Of a DNA stretch of 64,000 nucleotides, positions 7,761 to 16,505 are shown piece by piece. A program made the translations under genes and the position numbers. The first letter of the stretch is position 1; every line of letters starts with the position of its first letter. The notes under the pieces were generated by a model. That model was given only the letters and a program-made list of their open reading frames with translations, was not told where the DNA came from and ran no database searches. This stretch comes from Parapusillimonas granuli (lineage in GTDB: Bacteria; Pseudomonadota; Gammaproteobacteria; Burkholderiales; Burkholderiaceae_B): NCBI RefSeq assembly GCF_013416525.1, contig NZ_JACCEM010000005.1, positions 248,001 to 312,000 of the forward strand. Reading direction: 5' to 3'.

Positions 7761-9011
7761 ATGCCGATGACATACAGACCTTCCTCCTTGCATTTTTCCC
7801 GGATCTCCCGTTTTGCCGCCGCGCTGGCCCTGGCCGCGGCCTTGTCGCCCGCGCCGGCCTGGTCGCAGCAGGCCGCCGCGCCCGCTCCCGAAGCCGCCGC
7901 CGCGGCGCCCGCCGCCGACGGCCGGGTGCAGGTGGGCGCGCTGGCCACGGTGCCCGCGCCCAGTCTCACGGCCAAGGCCTGGCTGACCATGGACGTGAAC
8001 AGCGGCCAGATCATCGCTTCGGTCAACCCCGACGAGCGCGTCGAGCCGGCGTCGCTCACCAAGCTCATGGCCGCCTACCTGGTGTTCGACGCGCTGGAGA
8101 ACAAGCGCCTGACGCTCGAGCAGTCCGTGACGGTGTCCGAAAAGGCCTGGAAGACCGAAGGCTCGCGCATGTTCATCAAGCCCAACAGCCAGGTCACGAT
8201 CGACGAGCTCCTGCAGGGCGTGATCGTGCAGTCGGGCAACGACGCCACCGTGGCGCTGGCCGAGGCCGTGGCCGGCAGCGAGAACGCCTTCGTCAGCCTC
8301 ATGAACGACGAGGCCGCGCGCCAGGGCCTGAAGGATACCCATTTCACCAATTCCCCCGGCCTGCCGGACCCCACCCACCTGACCACGGTGCGCGACCTGG
8401 CCGTCCTGGCGCAAAACCTGATCACGCGTTTCCCGCAATACCTGCACTACTACAGCCAGAAGGAATACACCTACAACAAGATCAAGCAGAACAACCGCAA
8501 CCGCCTGCTCTGGACGGACCCGACGGTCGACGGCCTGAAAACCGGCCACACGCAGTCGGCGGGGTATTGCCTGGTCGCCACGGCGGTGCGCGACGGCCGC
8601 CGCGTGCTGTCGGTGGTGGTCGGTTCCACCAGCGATTCCGCGCGCAGCGAAAACAGCCTGAAGCTGCTGAACTGGAGCTTCCAGAATTTCGATACCGTCA
8701 AATTGTTCGACGACACCAAGCCGGCGGTCACGGCCAGGGTCTGGGAAGGCCAGATCGATTCGGTCGGGCTGGGCTCCCGGGGCGCCACCTGGGTGACGGT
8801 GCCGCGCGGGCAGTCGGCGCAGGTGAAGCCGGTCGCGCAGTACGCGCAGCCCCTGGTGGCGCCGCTGAAGAAAGGCGACCGCGTCGGCACATTGTCCCTG
8901 TCGCTGGACGGCAAGGTGCTGCGCGAAGAACCCCTGTACGTGCTGCAGGACGTCCCCGAGGCGGGCTTCTTCGGCCGTATCTACGACAAGATCCTCATGC
9001 TGTTCGAATGA
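7761..9011 (+). CDS. dacC: D-alanyl-D-alanine carboxypeptidase (PBP5/6 family)
   Basis: Periplasmic low-molecular-weight penicillin-binding protein of 416 aa that trims the terminal D-Ala from peptidoglycan pentapeptides. Signal peptide with likely cleavage after PAWSQ. Active-site motifs in order: SLTK (SxxK), SGN (in QSGNDAT) and KTG (in GLKTGHTQSAGY). The C-terminal beta domain and a short amphipathic tail (FFGRIYDKILMLF) that would anchor it to the inner membrane are present. It leads into dat, ybeD, lipB and lipA, a conserved order. The exact paralogue (dacA or dacC) is uncertain. Confidence 0.94.
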   Translation: MPMTYRPSSLHFSRISRFAAALALAAALSPAPAWSQQAAAPAPEAAAAAPAADGRVQVGALATVPAPSLTAKAWLTMDVNSGQIIASVNPDERVEPASLTKLMAAYLVFDALENKRLTLEQSVTVSEKAWKTEGSRMFIKPNSQVTIDELLQGVIVQSGNDATVALAEAVAGSENAFVSLMNDEAARQGLKDTHFTNSPGLPDPTHLTTVRDLAVLAQNLITRFPQYLHYYSQKEYTYNKIKQNNRNRLLWTDPTVDGLKTGHTQSAGYCLVATAVRDGRRVLSVVVGSTSDSARSENSLKLLNWSFQNFDTVKLFDDTKPAVTARVWEGQIDSVGLGSRGATWVTVPRGQSAQVKPVAQYAQPLVAPLKKGDRVGTLSLSLDGKVLREEPLYVLQDVPEAGFFGRIYDKILMLFE

Positions 9012-9053
9012 CGGCGCGGGCGCCGTCTCCCTACTATTTCACCGGGTGCAATA

Positions 9054-9917
9054 ATGATTCCTGATGTCGATAACGACAGTATCGTCTACCTGAACGGAGA
9101 CTACGTTCGTTTGGGCGATGCCAAGATTTCCGTGCTGGATCGTGGCTTTATCTTTGGCGACGGCATCTATGACGTCGTTCCCGCCTACGAGGGCAAGCCG
9201 TTCCGCATGAACGGCCACCTGGCCCGCCTCGAACGCAGCCTGGCCGCCATCGATATCAAGGTGGACTTGAAGCGCGCCGACTGGGAGCGCATCGTCCATG
9301 ACCTCATCGGCCGCTCGGGGCTGGGCGACTGCATGGTCTACATCCAGGTCACGCGCGGCGTGGCCAAGCGCGACCACGCCTTCCCCAAGGGCGTCGCGCC
9401 CACGATCTTCTGCATGGTCTCGCCGTTCGTCCGGCCCGGCGCGCAGGTCCGCGAACAAGGCATGTCGGTGGTCAGCATGACCGACATGCGCTGGCTGCGC
9501 TGCGAGATCAAGTCGGTGTCCCTGCTGGGCAACGTGCTGGCCAAGCAGCACGCGGTCGACAACGGGGTCGACGAAGTCATCCAGTTCCGCGACGGCTACA
9601 TGTCGGAAGGGTCGTCCTGCAATATCTGGATGGTGAAAGACGGCGTGCTGCTGGCGCCGCCCCGCAGCAACCTGATCCTGGAAGGCATCCGCTACGGCCT
9701 GCTCGAAGAGCTGGCCGAGGCCGCGGGCATCCCGTTCAACGCCCGCCCGATTTCGCAGCAGGAAGTCGACCAGGCCGACGAGCTCATGCTGTCTTCGGCC
9801 ACAAAGGAACTGCTGCCCATCACCACCTACAACGGCAAGCCCGTGGGGTCGGGCAAGCCCGGCCCCGTGTACGCCAAGCTGCGCGAAGGCTACGACCGGG
9901 CCATCGCCGCACTTTGA
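9054..9917 (+). CDS. dat: D-amino acid aminotransferase (class IV)
   Basis: PLP-dependent class IV aminotransferase, 287 aa, probably making D-glutamate or D-alanine for the wall, which fits its place just after a D,D-carboxypeptidase. Class IV signatures: VLDRGFIFGDGIYDVVPAY near the N-terminus, the PLP lysine in EIKSVSLLGNVLAK, and the cofactor-phosphate block EVIQFRDGYMSEGSSCNIW. A branched-chain aminotransferase is the alternative, but the length and the DRGFIFGDG block favour the D-amino acid group. Confidence 0.88.
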   Translation: MIPDVDNDSIVYLNGDYVRLGDAKISVLDRGFIFGDGIYDVVPAYEGKPFRMNGHLARLERSLAAIDIKVDLKRADWERIVHDLIGRSGLGDCMVYIQVTRGVAKRDHAFPKGVAPTIFCMVSPFVRPGAQVREQGMSVVSMTDMRWLRCEIKSVSLLGNVLAKQHAVDNGVDEVIQFRDGYMSEGSSCNIWMVKDGVLLAPPRSNLILEGIRYGLLEELAEAAGIPFNARPISQQEVDQADELMLSSATKELLPITTYNGKPVGSGKPGPVYAKLREGYDRAIAAL

Positions 9918-9922
9918 CTGCC

Positions 9923-10198
9923 ATGCGGGAAATTCCACCCGAGCAATCGCTCATCGAGTACCCCAGCGACTTCCCCATCAAGGTCATGGGGAAGTCGCAC
10001 CCGGACTTCGCCCAGGCGCTCACCGAGGTCGTGCTGCAGTTCGATCCGGGCTTCGATCCGTCCACCGTGGAAATGCGGCCCAGCAAAAGCGGCAACTACA
10101 TCGGGCTGACTTTCATCGTCCGCGCCACCTCGCGCGAGCAGCTGGACGCCCTGTACCGCGCGCTGCACGGCCACCACATGGTGTCCGTGGTCCTCTGA
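9923..10198 (+). CDS. ybeD: DUF493/YbeD family protein
   Basis: A 91-aa cytoplasmic protein of the YbeD (DUF493) family, recognised by [11 protein letters not shown] near the N-terminus and the small ferredoxin-like alpha/beta body. The family sits beside dacA/C and lipB in many proteobacteria but has no proven biochemical role; an allosteric or lipoate-related role has been proposed from context. I chose the ATG at 9923; a TTG nine bases upstream, overlapping the dat stop, is an alternative. Confidence 0.88.
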   Translation: MREIPPEQSLIEYPSDFPIKVMGKSHPDFAQALTEVVLQFDPGFDPSTVEMRPSKSGNYIGLTFIVRATSREQLDALYRALHGHHMVSVVL

Positions 10199-10205
10199 CG
10201 CGCCC

Positions 10206-10853
10206 ATGATCCCGTACAAATGGCTGCCCCGGCCCACGCCCTACCTGCAGGCGTGGCAGGCGATGCGCGACTTCACCGAGTCGCGCGATGAACATACGCC
10301 CGATGAAATTTGGCTGGCCGAGCATGCGCCGGTCTATACCCTGGGGCAGGCGGGCAAGCCCGAGCACGTGCTGAACCACGGCGACATCGAAATTGTCCGC
10401 TGCGACCGCGGCGGCCAGGTCACCTATCACGGCCCCGGCCAGGTGGTGGCCTATTGCCTGGTCGATCTCCGGCGCATGAAGCTGTTCGTCAAGGAATACG
10501 TGGCCTTGCTGGAAGACGTGCTGATCGATCTGCTGGCGGGCATGGGCGTGCGGGGCGCCTGCCGCAAGCCCGGGGCGCCCGGCGTCTACGTGCCGCTGGG
10601 CGGTTCGGCCGGCGGCGAACTGGCCAAGATCGCCGCCCTGGGCATCAAGGTGCGCAACGGCTGCGCCTATCATGGCCTGGCGCTCAACGTCGACATGGAT
10701 CTGGCCCCTTTCCTGGGCATCAATCCCTGCGGCTACGAAGGGTTGAAGACGGTGGATTTGCGGTCCCGCGGGATTGGCGCTACCGTAACCGAAACCGGCG
10801 AGTCGCTGGCGCGGCGGCTGGCGGCCCGGCTCGGCCAGGCCGGTCAATGCTAG
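10206..10853 (+). CDS. lipB: Octanoyl-[acyl-carrier-protein]:protein octanoyltransferase
   Basis: A 215-aa enzyme that moves octanoate from ACP to the lipoyl domains of 2-oxoacid dehydrogenases and GcvH. Diagnostic blocks: [35 protein letters not shown] containing the catalytic lysine, and INPCGYEG containing the catalytic cysteine. It starts 7 bases after ybeD. LipA, which inserts the sulphurs, lies one gene downstream. Confidence 0.96.
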   Translation: MIPYKWLPRPTPYLQAWQAMRDFTESRDEHTPDEIWLAEHAPVYTLGQAGKPEHVLNHGDIEIVRCDRGGQVTYHGPGQVVAYCLVDLRRMKLFVKEYVALLEDVLIDLLAGMGVRGACRKPGAPGVYVPLGGSAGGELAKIAALGIKVRNGCAYHGLALNVDMDLAPFLGINPCGYEGLKTVDLRSRGIGATVTETGESLARRLAARLGQAGQC

Positions 10854-10866
10854 AAAGGAGGCATGC

Positions 10867-11652
10867 ATGGCAAATGCGGGTGATGTGCTGCTGGCCGAGC
10901 GCAGCGGCGGCGTGGTCACGCTGACGCTCGATCGTCCCGATCAGTTCAATGCGCTGTCCGAGGAATTGCTGGACGCGCTGCAGGATGCGCTGGCCGGAAT
11001 CGCGCGGGACGAGGACGCGCGCTGCGTGGTCCTGGCCGCCAATGGGCGCGCGTTTTGCGCGGGGCACGACTTGAAGCAGATGCGCTCCAAGCCGGACCAC
11101 GGCTATTACCGGCAGCTGTTCCAGCAATGCGGCCAGGTCATGCAAAGCATCGTCAGCCTGCCGGTGCCGGTGATCGCGCGGGTGCACGGCACGGCCACGG
11201 CGGCGGGCTGCCAGCTGGTGGCCAGCTGCGATCTGGCCGTGGCGGCCGATGCGGCCAGGTTCGCGGTGTCGGGCATCAATGTCGGCCTGTTCTGCTCCAC
11301 GCCCGCGGTCGCGCTGACGCGCAATGTGGCGGCCAAGAAGGCTTTCGAAATGCTGGTGACGGGCGAGTTCATCAGCGCGCAGGACGCGCGCGACAACGGC
11401 CTGGTGAACCACGTGGTGCCGCTCGATGAGCTGGACGCTAAGGTGGCGGAGCTGGTGTCGGCGATTTGCGCGAAAAGCCCCTTGGCCGTGCGCACCGGCA
11501 AGAGCATGTTCCAGCGGCAGCGGGGGATGCAGCTGGCGGACGCCTACGATTATGCGGCGGGGGTGATGGCGCAGAACATGATGGCCGAGGACGTGGCCGA
11601 GGGGATAGACGCGTTCATGCAGAAGCGGCATCCCGTGTGGAAGGGGCGCTGA
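10867..11652 (+). CDS. Enoyl-CoA hydratase/isomerase family protein (ECHDC3-like)
   Basis: A 261-aa crotonase-fold protein. The oxyanion-hole segments are visible as NGRAFCAGHDLKQM (about 58-71) and HGTATAAGCQLVASCDLAVA (about 99-118). In canonical hydratases the two catalytic glutamates lie near the second block, where this protein has GCQL, so water-adding activity is doubtful; the ECHDC3-like branch is similar. A strong AAAGGAGG ribosome site precedes the ATG. It lies between lipB and lipA on the same strand. The substrate is unknown. Confidence 0.85.
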   Translation: MANAGDVLLAERSGGVVTLTLDRPDQFNALSEELLDALQDALAGIARDEDARCVVLAANGRAFCAGHDLKQMRSKPDHGYYRQLFQQCGQVMQSIVSLPVPVIARVHGTATAAGCQLVASCDLAVAADAARFAVSGINVGLFCSTPAVALTRNVAAKKAFEMLVTGEFISAQDARDNGLVNHVVPLDELDAKVAELVSAICAKSPLAVRTGKSMFQRQRGMQLADAYDYAAGVMAQNMMAEDVAEGIDAFMQKRHPVWKGR

Positions 11653-11817
11653 CGGCTCGGTTGCTGTGCGGCAATGCAACAAGCGTCCCCTGTAGGGGAA
11701 TTAGGCGAAGCGCCGGACCGCGCGGTAAAATACCGTTTTCCTCCATCCATAGCCGGTGGTATGAAGCATGCCGCCGCTTACAGCGCGAAGCGATGCCGTT
11801 TCGTGGCAGGGACCTGT

Positions 11818-12813
11818 ATGACTACACCCGTTGACCAGCCCGAAGTCCGTAAACCCACCGTGCGCCCCGCGCCCTACGACCCCACGCAGAAGCAGAAGTC
11901 CGGGGACAAGACTTCGCGCATTCCCATCAAGGTCGTCCAGGCCGAACGCTTGAAGAAGCCCGAGTGGATACGGGTCAAGGCCGCCGCGCCGGGCTCGCGC
12001 TTCCACGACATCAAGCGCATACTGCGCGAAAACAATCTCTTCACCGTCTGTGAGGAAGCCTCCTGCCCGAATATCGGCGAATGCTTCGGCAAAGGCACGG
12101 CCACCTTCATGATCATGGGAGACAAGTGCACCCGGCGCTGTCCCTTCTGTGATGTCGGCCACGGCCGCCCCGACCCGCTGGACGCCAGCGAGCCGGCCAA
12201 CCTGGCGCGCAGCATCGCGCTCATGAAGCTGTCCTATGTGGTCATCACCTCGGTCGACCGCGACGATCTCCGCGACGGCGGCGCCGGCCATTTCGCGGAT
12301 TGCATCCGCGAGGTCCGCGTCAAGTCGCCGTCCACCCGCATCGAAGTGCTGGTGCCCGACTTCCGCGGCCGGCTGCAGCGCGCGCTGGACATCTTCAACG
12401 AATGCCCGCCCGACGTCATGAACCATAACCTGGAAACCGTGCCGCGCCTTTACAAGCAGGCCCGTCCCGGGGCCGACTACATGCATTCGCTGAAGCTGCT
12501 GGCCGAGTTCAAGGCGCTGCAGCCCAATGTGCCGACCAAATCCGGCATCATGGTGGGGCTGGGCGAAACCGACGAGGAAGTCCTGGAAGTCATGCGCGAC
12601 ATGCGCGCGCACAACATAGACATGCTCACCATCGGCCAGTACCTGCAGCCGTCCGAACACCATTTGCCGGTCTTGCGCTATGTGCACCCGGACACCTTCG
12701 CCATGCTGGAACGCGAAGCCTATGCCATGGGCTTCACCCATGCGGCCGTGGGCGCGATGGTCCGTTCGTCCTACCACGCCGACCAGCAGGCGCATTCCGC
12801 CGGCGTAGCCTAG
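11818..12813 (+). CDS. lipA: Lipoyl synthase
   Basis: Radical-SAM enzyme of 331 aa that inserts two sulphurs into protein-bound octanoate. Both iron-sulphur motifs are intact: the auxiliary cluster [12 protein letters not shown] (C-x4-C-x5-C) and the radical-SAM CTRRCPFC (C-x3-C-x2-C). The C-terminal RSSYHA serine motif that ligates the auxiliary cluster is present. I start at the ATG at 11818 ([13 protein letters not shown]), the normal family length; an in-frame ATG 144 bases upstream would add an unconserved extension. Confidence 0.96.
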   Translation: MTTPVDQPEVRKPTVRPAPYDPTQKQKSGDKTSRIPIKVVQAERLKKPEWIRVKAAAPGSRFHDIKRILRENNLFTVCEEASCPNIGECFGKGTATFMIMGDKCTRRCPFCDVGHGRPDPLDASEPANLARSIALMKLSYVVITSVDRDDLRDGGAGHFADCIREVRVKSPSTRIEVLVPDFRGRLQRALDIFNECPPDVMNHNLETVPRLYKQARPGADYMHSLKLLAEFKALQPNVPTKSGIMVGLGETDEEVLEVMRDMRAHNIDMLTIGQYLQPSEHHLPVLRYVHPDTFAMLEREAYAMGFTHAAVGAMVRSSYHADQQAHSAGVA

Positions 12814-12865
12814 GCCGCGCACGGCGCCAGGGCGCCGCGGCTCGCGATATCCCTATATATAGATG

Positions 12866-12893
12866 GCCGTCTTTGTCCCAGCACAAAGACGGC
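12866..12893 (+). other. 11-bp perfect hairpin in the leader of the SUMF1-type gene
   Basis: GCCGTCTTTGT (12866-12876) and ACAAAGACGGC (12883-12893) pair fully around a 6-base loop. No T-run follows on either strand, so it is not an ordinary intrinsic terminator. A TATATA-rich stretch just upstream (12854-12860) could be a -10 box, which would place the hairpin at the very 5' end of the mRNA. Role unknown. Confidence 0.4.
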
Positions 12894-12959
12894 GCGCGCC
12901 ATGGGTGCTTCAATGTGCCTGTAGGGCTGGAAGCCAGCCGACGAACCAGGTGCAGAACC

Positions 12960-13868
12960 ATGCGTGCCCCAGCAGTCAAGACATTATCCAGACTCACCGC
13001 CATCGCCCTCGCGGCGGCATTCGTAGCCGGCTGCGTGCAGGAAGGGCCCAAGCCCTCTGAACAAACCGCCGATTCGGACGCCACGGAACTCGTGTCGCTG
13101 CCGCCCGGCGCGGTCAAGTATTATCCTCCCGGGGAATTCCTGCGCAACGGCTTTCCCGTCACGCCCGCCCAGGCCACGGACGCCTTGCCCGGCGGCCTGC
13201 GGATGATGAAGCGCCAGGTCAGCCAGGCCGAGTACGCCGCCTGCGTGGCGGCCAAGGCATGCAAGCCCCTGGACCGCGACCACCGCGATGACGCCGACCC
13301 GGACCTGCCGGCGGTGGGCATCAGCTGGCGCGACGCCACGGACTACGCGCAGTGGCTGTCGCGGGAAACCGGCCACCATTATCGCCTGCCGACTTACGCG
13401 GAATGGGTGTATGCGGCCGGCGCGGCCTACAAGGAAGACGTCATACTCGAAGAATTCGATTCCAGCGATCCGGCCCAGCGCTGGCTGGCCGAGTACGCCC
13501 TGGAAACGCAGCGGAAAACCACGGTGGACGGCACGCTGCGGCCTTTCGGCGGCTTCGGGCAGAACGACAACGGTTTGCAGGACATGGCCGGCAACGTCTG
13601 GGACTGGACGGACACCTGCAGCGTGCGGGTGAACCTGGACCTGGTCGCGGGTTCCGGCGCCGCGGCCGGGTCGGAGAACTGCGGCGTGCGCGTGGTGGCC
13701 GGCCCGCATCGCAGCTACATCACCGACTTCATACGCGATCCGAAAAGCGGCGCGTGCTCGGTGGGGGTTCCCCCCAGCAACCTGGGCTTCAGGCTCGTGC
13801 GGGACGACTCCGGCGCCAAGCCGCGCGGCGGATCGGGCTCCCTGCGTGAAAAACTGGGTATCGGCTAG
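12960..13868 (+). CDS. SUMF1/formylglycine-generating-enzyme-like lipoprotein (NirV-like)
   Basis: A 302-aa predicted lipoprotein: signal ALAAAFVAGC with a VAGC lipobox, so probably anchored in the cell envelope. The body is a SUMF1/FGE fold: VSQAEYAACVAAKACKPL, GISWRDATDYAQWLSRETGHHYRLPTYAEW, GLQDMAGNVWDWTDTC and a C-terminal NLGFRLVRD. The paired redox cysteines of true formylglycine enzymes are not in the usual place, so sulphatase activation is unlikely. NirV, a member of this family, accompanies nirK in many denitrifiers, and nirK lies about 1 kb away here. The start is the ATG directly before the signal peptide. Confidence 0.8.
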   Translation: MRAPAVKTLSRLTAIALAAAFVAGCVQEGPKPSEQTADSDATELVSLPPGAVKYYPPGEFLRNGFPVTPAQATDALPGGLRMMKRQVSQAEYAACVAAKACKPLDRDHRDDADPDLPAVGISWRDATDYAQWLSRETGHHYRLPTYAEWVYAAGAAYKEDVILEEFDSSDPAQRWLAEYALETQRKTTVDGTLRPFGGFGQNDNGLQDMAGNVWDWTDTCSVRVNLDLVAGSGAAAGSENCGVRVVAGPHRSYITDFIRDPKSGACSVGVPPSNLGFRLVRDDSGAKPRGGSGSLREKLGIG

Positions 13869-13872
13869 TGCT

Positions 13873-14616
13873 TCAGGAAGGGGTGACGCCTCGTACCGGG
13901 TCGCCCTGGTCGGTCTGGATTTGCGGGCCTTCGGCAAGGCGGATCAGTTCGTCCAGAGAGCGGACGGTGATGCGCTTGCGGCCGCTGTTGACCAGGCCGC
14001 GGTCTTTCCATTGGCTGAGGAGGCGGCTGACGGTATGCAGCGTGGTGCCGGTCATTTCGGCGATGTCTTGCCGGGTGATGGGAAAGCTGATTTCTATCCC
14101 TTCGCTGGTCTTGGCGCCGGATTGGTCCACCAGGCGCAGGATGGCGCGCGCGACGCGCTGTTCGACTTCTTCGGTGGACAGCTCGCGTATGCGCGAATGG
14201 GCGTCCTGGAGGCGCTGGCCGACGGTCTGCAGGGCGTTGAAGGCGAACTGGGGGTTGCCGGCGATGAACTGGTCCCATTCGGAAGAGGGCCAGGCCAGCA
14301 CGATGCTTTCCTGGACCGCCAGCGTCGTGGCCGGGTAGTGGCTGCGCCGCATGGCCCGCGCGATGCCGAAGACCTCGCCGGGGCTGACGTAGCGCACGGT
14401 GACCTGTTCGCCGTCGGGCGTGACCTGGACGACCTTCAGGTGCCCGTGCAGCAGCACGAAGAAACGGTCGGCTGCCTCGCCCTGCGTGAACACCGTGCTT
14501 CCTTCCTGGAGCAGGATGGACTGCGCGCTTTTCAGTGCCTGATCGAGTTCGGCTTCGGACAAGGACCGGAACAGATCGAGATTCTTGATGAGCGAGCGGT
14601 TGAGAAGAGAGCTCAT
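13873..14616 (-). CDS. Crp/Fnr family transcriptional regulator without cysteines
   Basis: A 247-aa regulator with an N-terminal cyclic-nucleotide-binding-type domain (FVLLHGHLKVVQVTPDGEQ, SPGEVFGIARAM) and a C-terminal helix-turn-helix (ITRQDIAEMTGTTLHTVSRLLSQW). It has no cysteine at all, so it cannot carry the FNR iron-sulphur cluster. The recognition helix has His-x-x-Ser-Arg where FNR has Glu-x-x-Ser-Arg. With nirK divergent and a NirV-like gene convergent (4 bases apart), a nitric-oxide-responsive NnrR/Dnr role is the best inference. The start at 14616 is the likely one; the frame stays open further upstream. Confidence 0.85.
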   Translation of the reverse strand: MSSLLNRSLIKNLDLFRSLSEAELDQALKSAQSILLQEGSTVFTQGEAADRFFVLLHGHLKVVQVTPDGEQVTVRYVSPGEVFGIARAMRRSHYPATTLAVQESIVLAWPSSEWDQFIAGNPQFAFNALQTVGQRLQDAHSRIRELSTEEVEQRVARAILRLVDQSGAKTSEGIEISFPITRQDIAEMTGTTLHTVSRLLSQWKDRGLVNSGRKRITVRSLDELIRLAEGPQIQTDQGDPVRGVTPS

Positions 14617-14797
14617 TGGGATATCCACGCTAGGAACCAGGACTTTCGATTCTAACACCCCGGTTTCCGGCGGCCGGTATGCAAAGGCAACAACAGCCAT
14701 GCGGGGCGTCCGCCGCTCCTCCCTGGGCCCCCTTGGCGGACCCTGATCCAACCTGCATCAAGAATAGGGGTAAACCCGGAAAAATGTGTCCAGAAGT

Positions 14798-14811
14798 TTG
14801 TTCTGCAGCAA
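14798..14811. promoter_or_regulatory. Candidate FNR/NnrR-type site upstream of nirK
   Basis: TTGTTCTGCAGCAA is a 14-base imperfect dyad with TTG...CAA ends and the spacing of Crp/Fnr sites. Its right half AGCAA is close to the CGCAA of the NnrR consensus. Its centre lies about 81 bases before the nirK ATG and about 188 before the regulator ATG. A pattern match only; the left half is weak. Confidence 0.35.
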
Positions 14812-14885
14812 AGAAGCGGAGCCTCCCGAGGAGTCAAATGAGGGTGTTGAAATTGACAACGTAAATAGAAAGAAGGGAGTTGCAA

Positions 14886-16355
14886 ATGAAAGCGTTCCGT
14901 CCTACCCTCTTTGCCGTGGTGATGACCGCGCTGATGGCGGGCGTTCCCGTGATGGCCGACACCGCGGACAAGCTGGATCGCGTCAAGGTCGATCTGGTCC
15001 CGCCGCCCATGGTCCATCCGCATGAGCAAAAGGCAAGCTCGGGCCCCAAGATCGTCGAAGTCACCATGACGATCGAAGAAAAGAAAATCGTCATCGACGA
15101 CAAGGGCACGACGATGCAGGCCATGACGTTCAATGGCTCCATGCCCGGCCCCACCATCGTGGTGCATGAAGGCGACTACCTTGAAATCACCCTGGTCAAT
15201 CCGTCGACCAACGCCATGCCGCACAACGTCGATTTCCACTCGGCGACCGGCGCGCTGGGCGGCGCCAAGCTGACCGACGTGCATCCCGGCGAACAGGCCA
15301 CGCTGCGCTTCAAGGCCGACCGCGCCGGCGTGTTCGTCTACCACTGCGCGCCCGAAGGCATGGTGCCCTGGCACGTGGTGTCGGGCATGAGCGGCACCAT
15401 GATGGTGCTGCCGCGCGACGGCCTGAAGGATCCGAAGGGCAACGAACTGAAGTACGACATCGCCTACACCATCGGCGAGTTCGACCTGTACATTCCCAAG
15501 GACGAAGACGGCAAGTACAAGGACTACGCATCGCTGGCGGAAAGCTACGCCGACACGGTGGAGGTCATGCGCAAGCTGACGCCCACGCACGTCGTGTTCA
15601 ACGGCAAGGTCGGCGCGCTGACCGGCGCGGGCGCACTGAAGGCCAAGGTCGGCGAGACCGTGCTGATGATCCACTCGCAGGCTAACCGCGACACCCGTCC
15701 CCACCTGATCGGCGGCCACGGCGACTGGGTCTGGGAAACGGGCAAGTTCAACAACCCGCCCGAGAAAGACCTTGAAACCTGGTTCATCCGCGGCGGGTCG
15801 GCCGGCGCGGCGCTGTACACCTTCAAGCAGCCGGGTGTGTACGCCTACGTCAACCACAACCTGATCGAGGCTTTCGAACTGGGCGCCGCCGGCCACTTCG
15901 TGGTCGAGGGCAAATGGAACGACAACCTGATGAAGCAGATCAAGGCGGCCGGTCCGATCACGCCCGAGAACGTGAAGCTCTCGGAAGAAAACGCGGCCAA
16001 GACCAAGCACATGCTGGCGCCCGCCAAGGCCGCGGCGGCTCCCAAGAAGGTGGCCGCGGCGACACCCGCGAAGGACGCGGCCAAGGACGCGAAGCCGGCC
16101 GCCAAGACGACCGCGCACGCCAGCGGCGAGAAGCTGTACAAGTCGGCTTGCGTGGCCTGCCACACCACCGGCGTGGCCAACGCGCCCAAGCTGGGCGACA
16201 AGGCGGCATGGGATCCGCTGATCGCCCGGGGCATGGACGCCATGATGGAAGTGGCCATCAAGGGCAAGGGCGCCATGCCTCCGCGGGGCGCCACGACGGC
16301 CGACGATGCGACCCTGAAGGCGGCTGTGGAATACATGCTCAGCGCGGTGAGATAG
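14886..16355 (+). CDS. nirK: Copper nitrite reductase with fused C-terminal cytochrome c
   Basis: Periplasmic enzyme of 489 aa reducing nitrite to nitric oxide, the committing step of denitrification. Signal peptide about 1-24. Type 1 copper ligands H113, C154, H163, M168; type 2 ligands H118, H153 and H324 (VNHNL); catalytic D116 and H273 (PHLIGGHGD). After an Ala/Lys-rich linker (about 375-408), a class I cytochrome c domain has CVACH (422-426) and a probable axial Met464. This three-domain form can take electrons directly through its own haem. ATG at 14886 with AGAAGGGAG upstream. The neighbours are a likely nitric oxide regulator and a NirV-like lipoprotein; no nitric oxide reductase is in the window. 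Confidence 0.96.
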   Translation: MKAFRPTLFAVVMTALMAGVPVMADTADKLDRVKVDLVPPPMVHPHEQKASSGPKIVEVTMTIEEKKIVIDDKGTTMQAMTFNGSMPGPTIVVHEGDYLEITLVNPSTNAMPHNVDFHSATGALGGAKLTDVHPGEQATLRFKADRAGVFVYHCAPEGMVPWHVVSGMSGTMMVLPRDGLKDPKGNELKYDIAYTIGEFDLYIPKDEDGKYKDYASLAESYADTVEVMRKLTPTHVVFNGKVGALTGAGALKAKVGETVLMIHSQANRDTRPHLIGGHGDWVWETGKFNNPPEKDLETWFIRGGSAGAALYTFKQPGVYAYVNHNLIEAFELGAAGHFVVEGKWNDNLMKQIKAAGPITPENVKLSEENAAKTKHMLAPAKAAAAPKKVAAATPAKDAAKDAKPAAKTTAHASGEKLYKSACVACHTTGVANAPKLGDKAAWDPLIARGMDAMMEVAIKGKGAMPPRGATTADDATLKAAVEYMLSAVR

Positions 16356-16413
16356 GTAGTAACCTTGCATCGGGAAAATACCGATCTTTGAAATCGACTT
16401 AGCTGGCTACACT

Positions 16414-16450
16414 CGCTCCATGTCCAAAAGGCATGGAGCGATTTCTTTTG
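16414..16450 (+). terminator. Rho-independent terminator after nirK
   Basis: CGCTCCATG (16414-16422) pairs perfectly with CATGGAGCG (16432-16440) around a 9-base loop, followed by ATTTCTTTTG. It separates nirK from the peptide importer operon. Confidence 0.85.
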
Positions 16451-16505
16451 TGCCACGGCAGCGTTAATGCGTCACCCGTTTAACTCAATCCTAAAAAGGG
16501 GCAGC

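Noticed and set aside
9010-9027. Short inverted repeat GACGGCGC...GCGCCGTC after dacC
   Set aside because: Only a two-base loop and no T-run; dat follows closely on the same strand, so a real terminator is unlikely.
12822-12837. Inverted repeat after lipA as a terminator
   Set aside because: Six-base stem with a four-base loop but no T-run; typical chance pairing at this G+C content.
14851-14863. TTGAAATTGACAA near the nirK start as an FNR box
   Set aside because: It is 13 bases rather than 14 and its inner bases do not match; it also lies very near the ribosome site.
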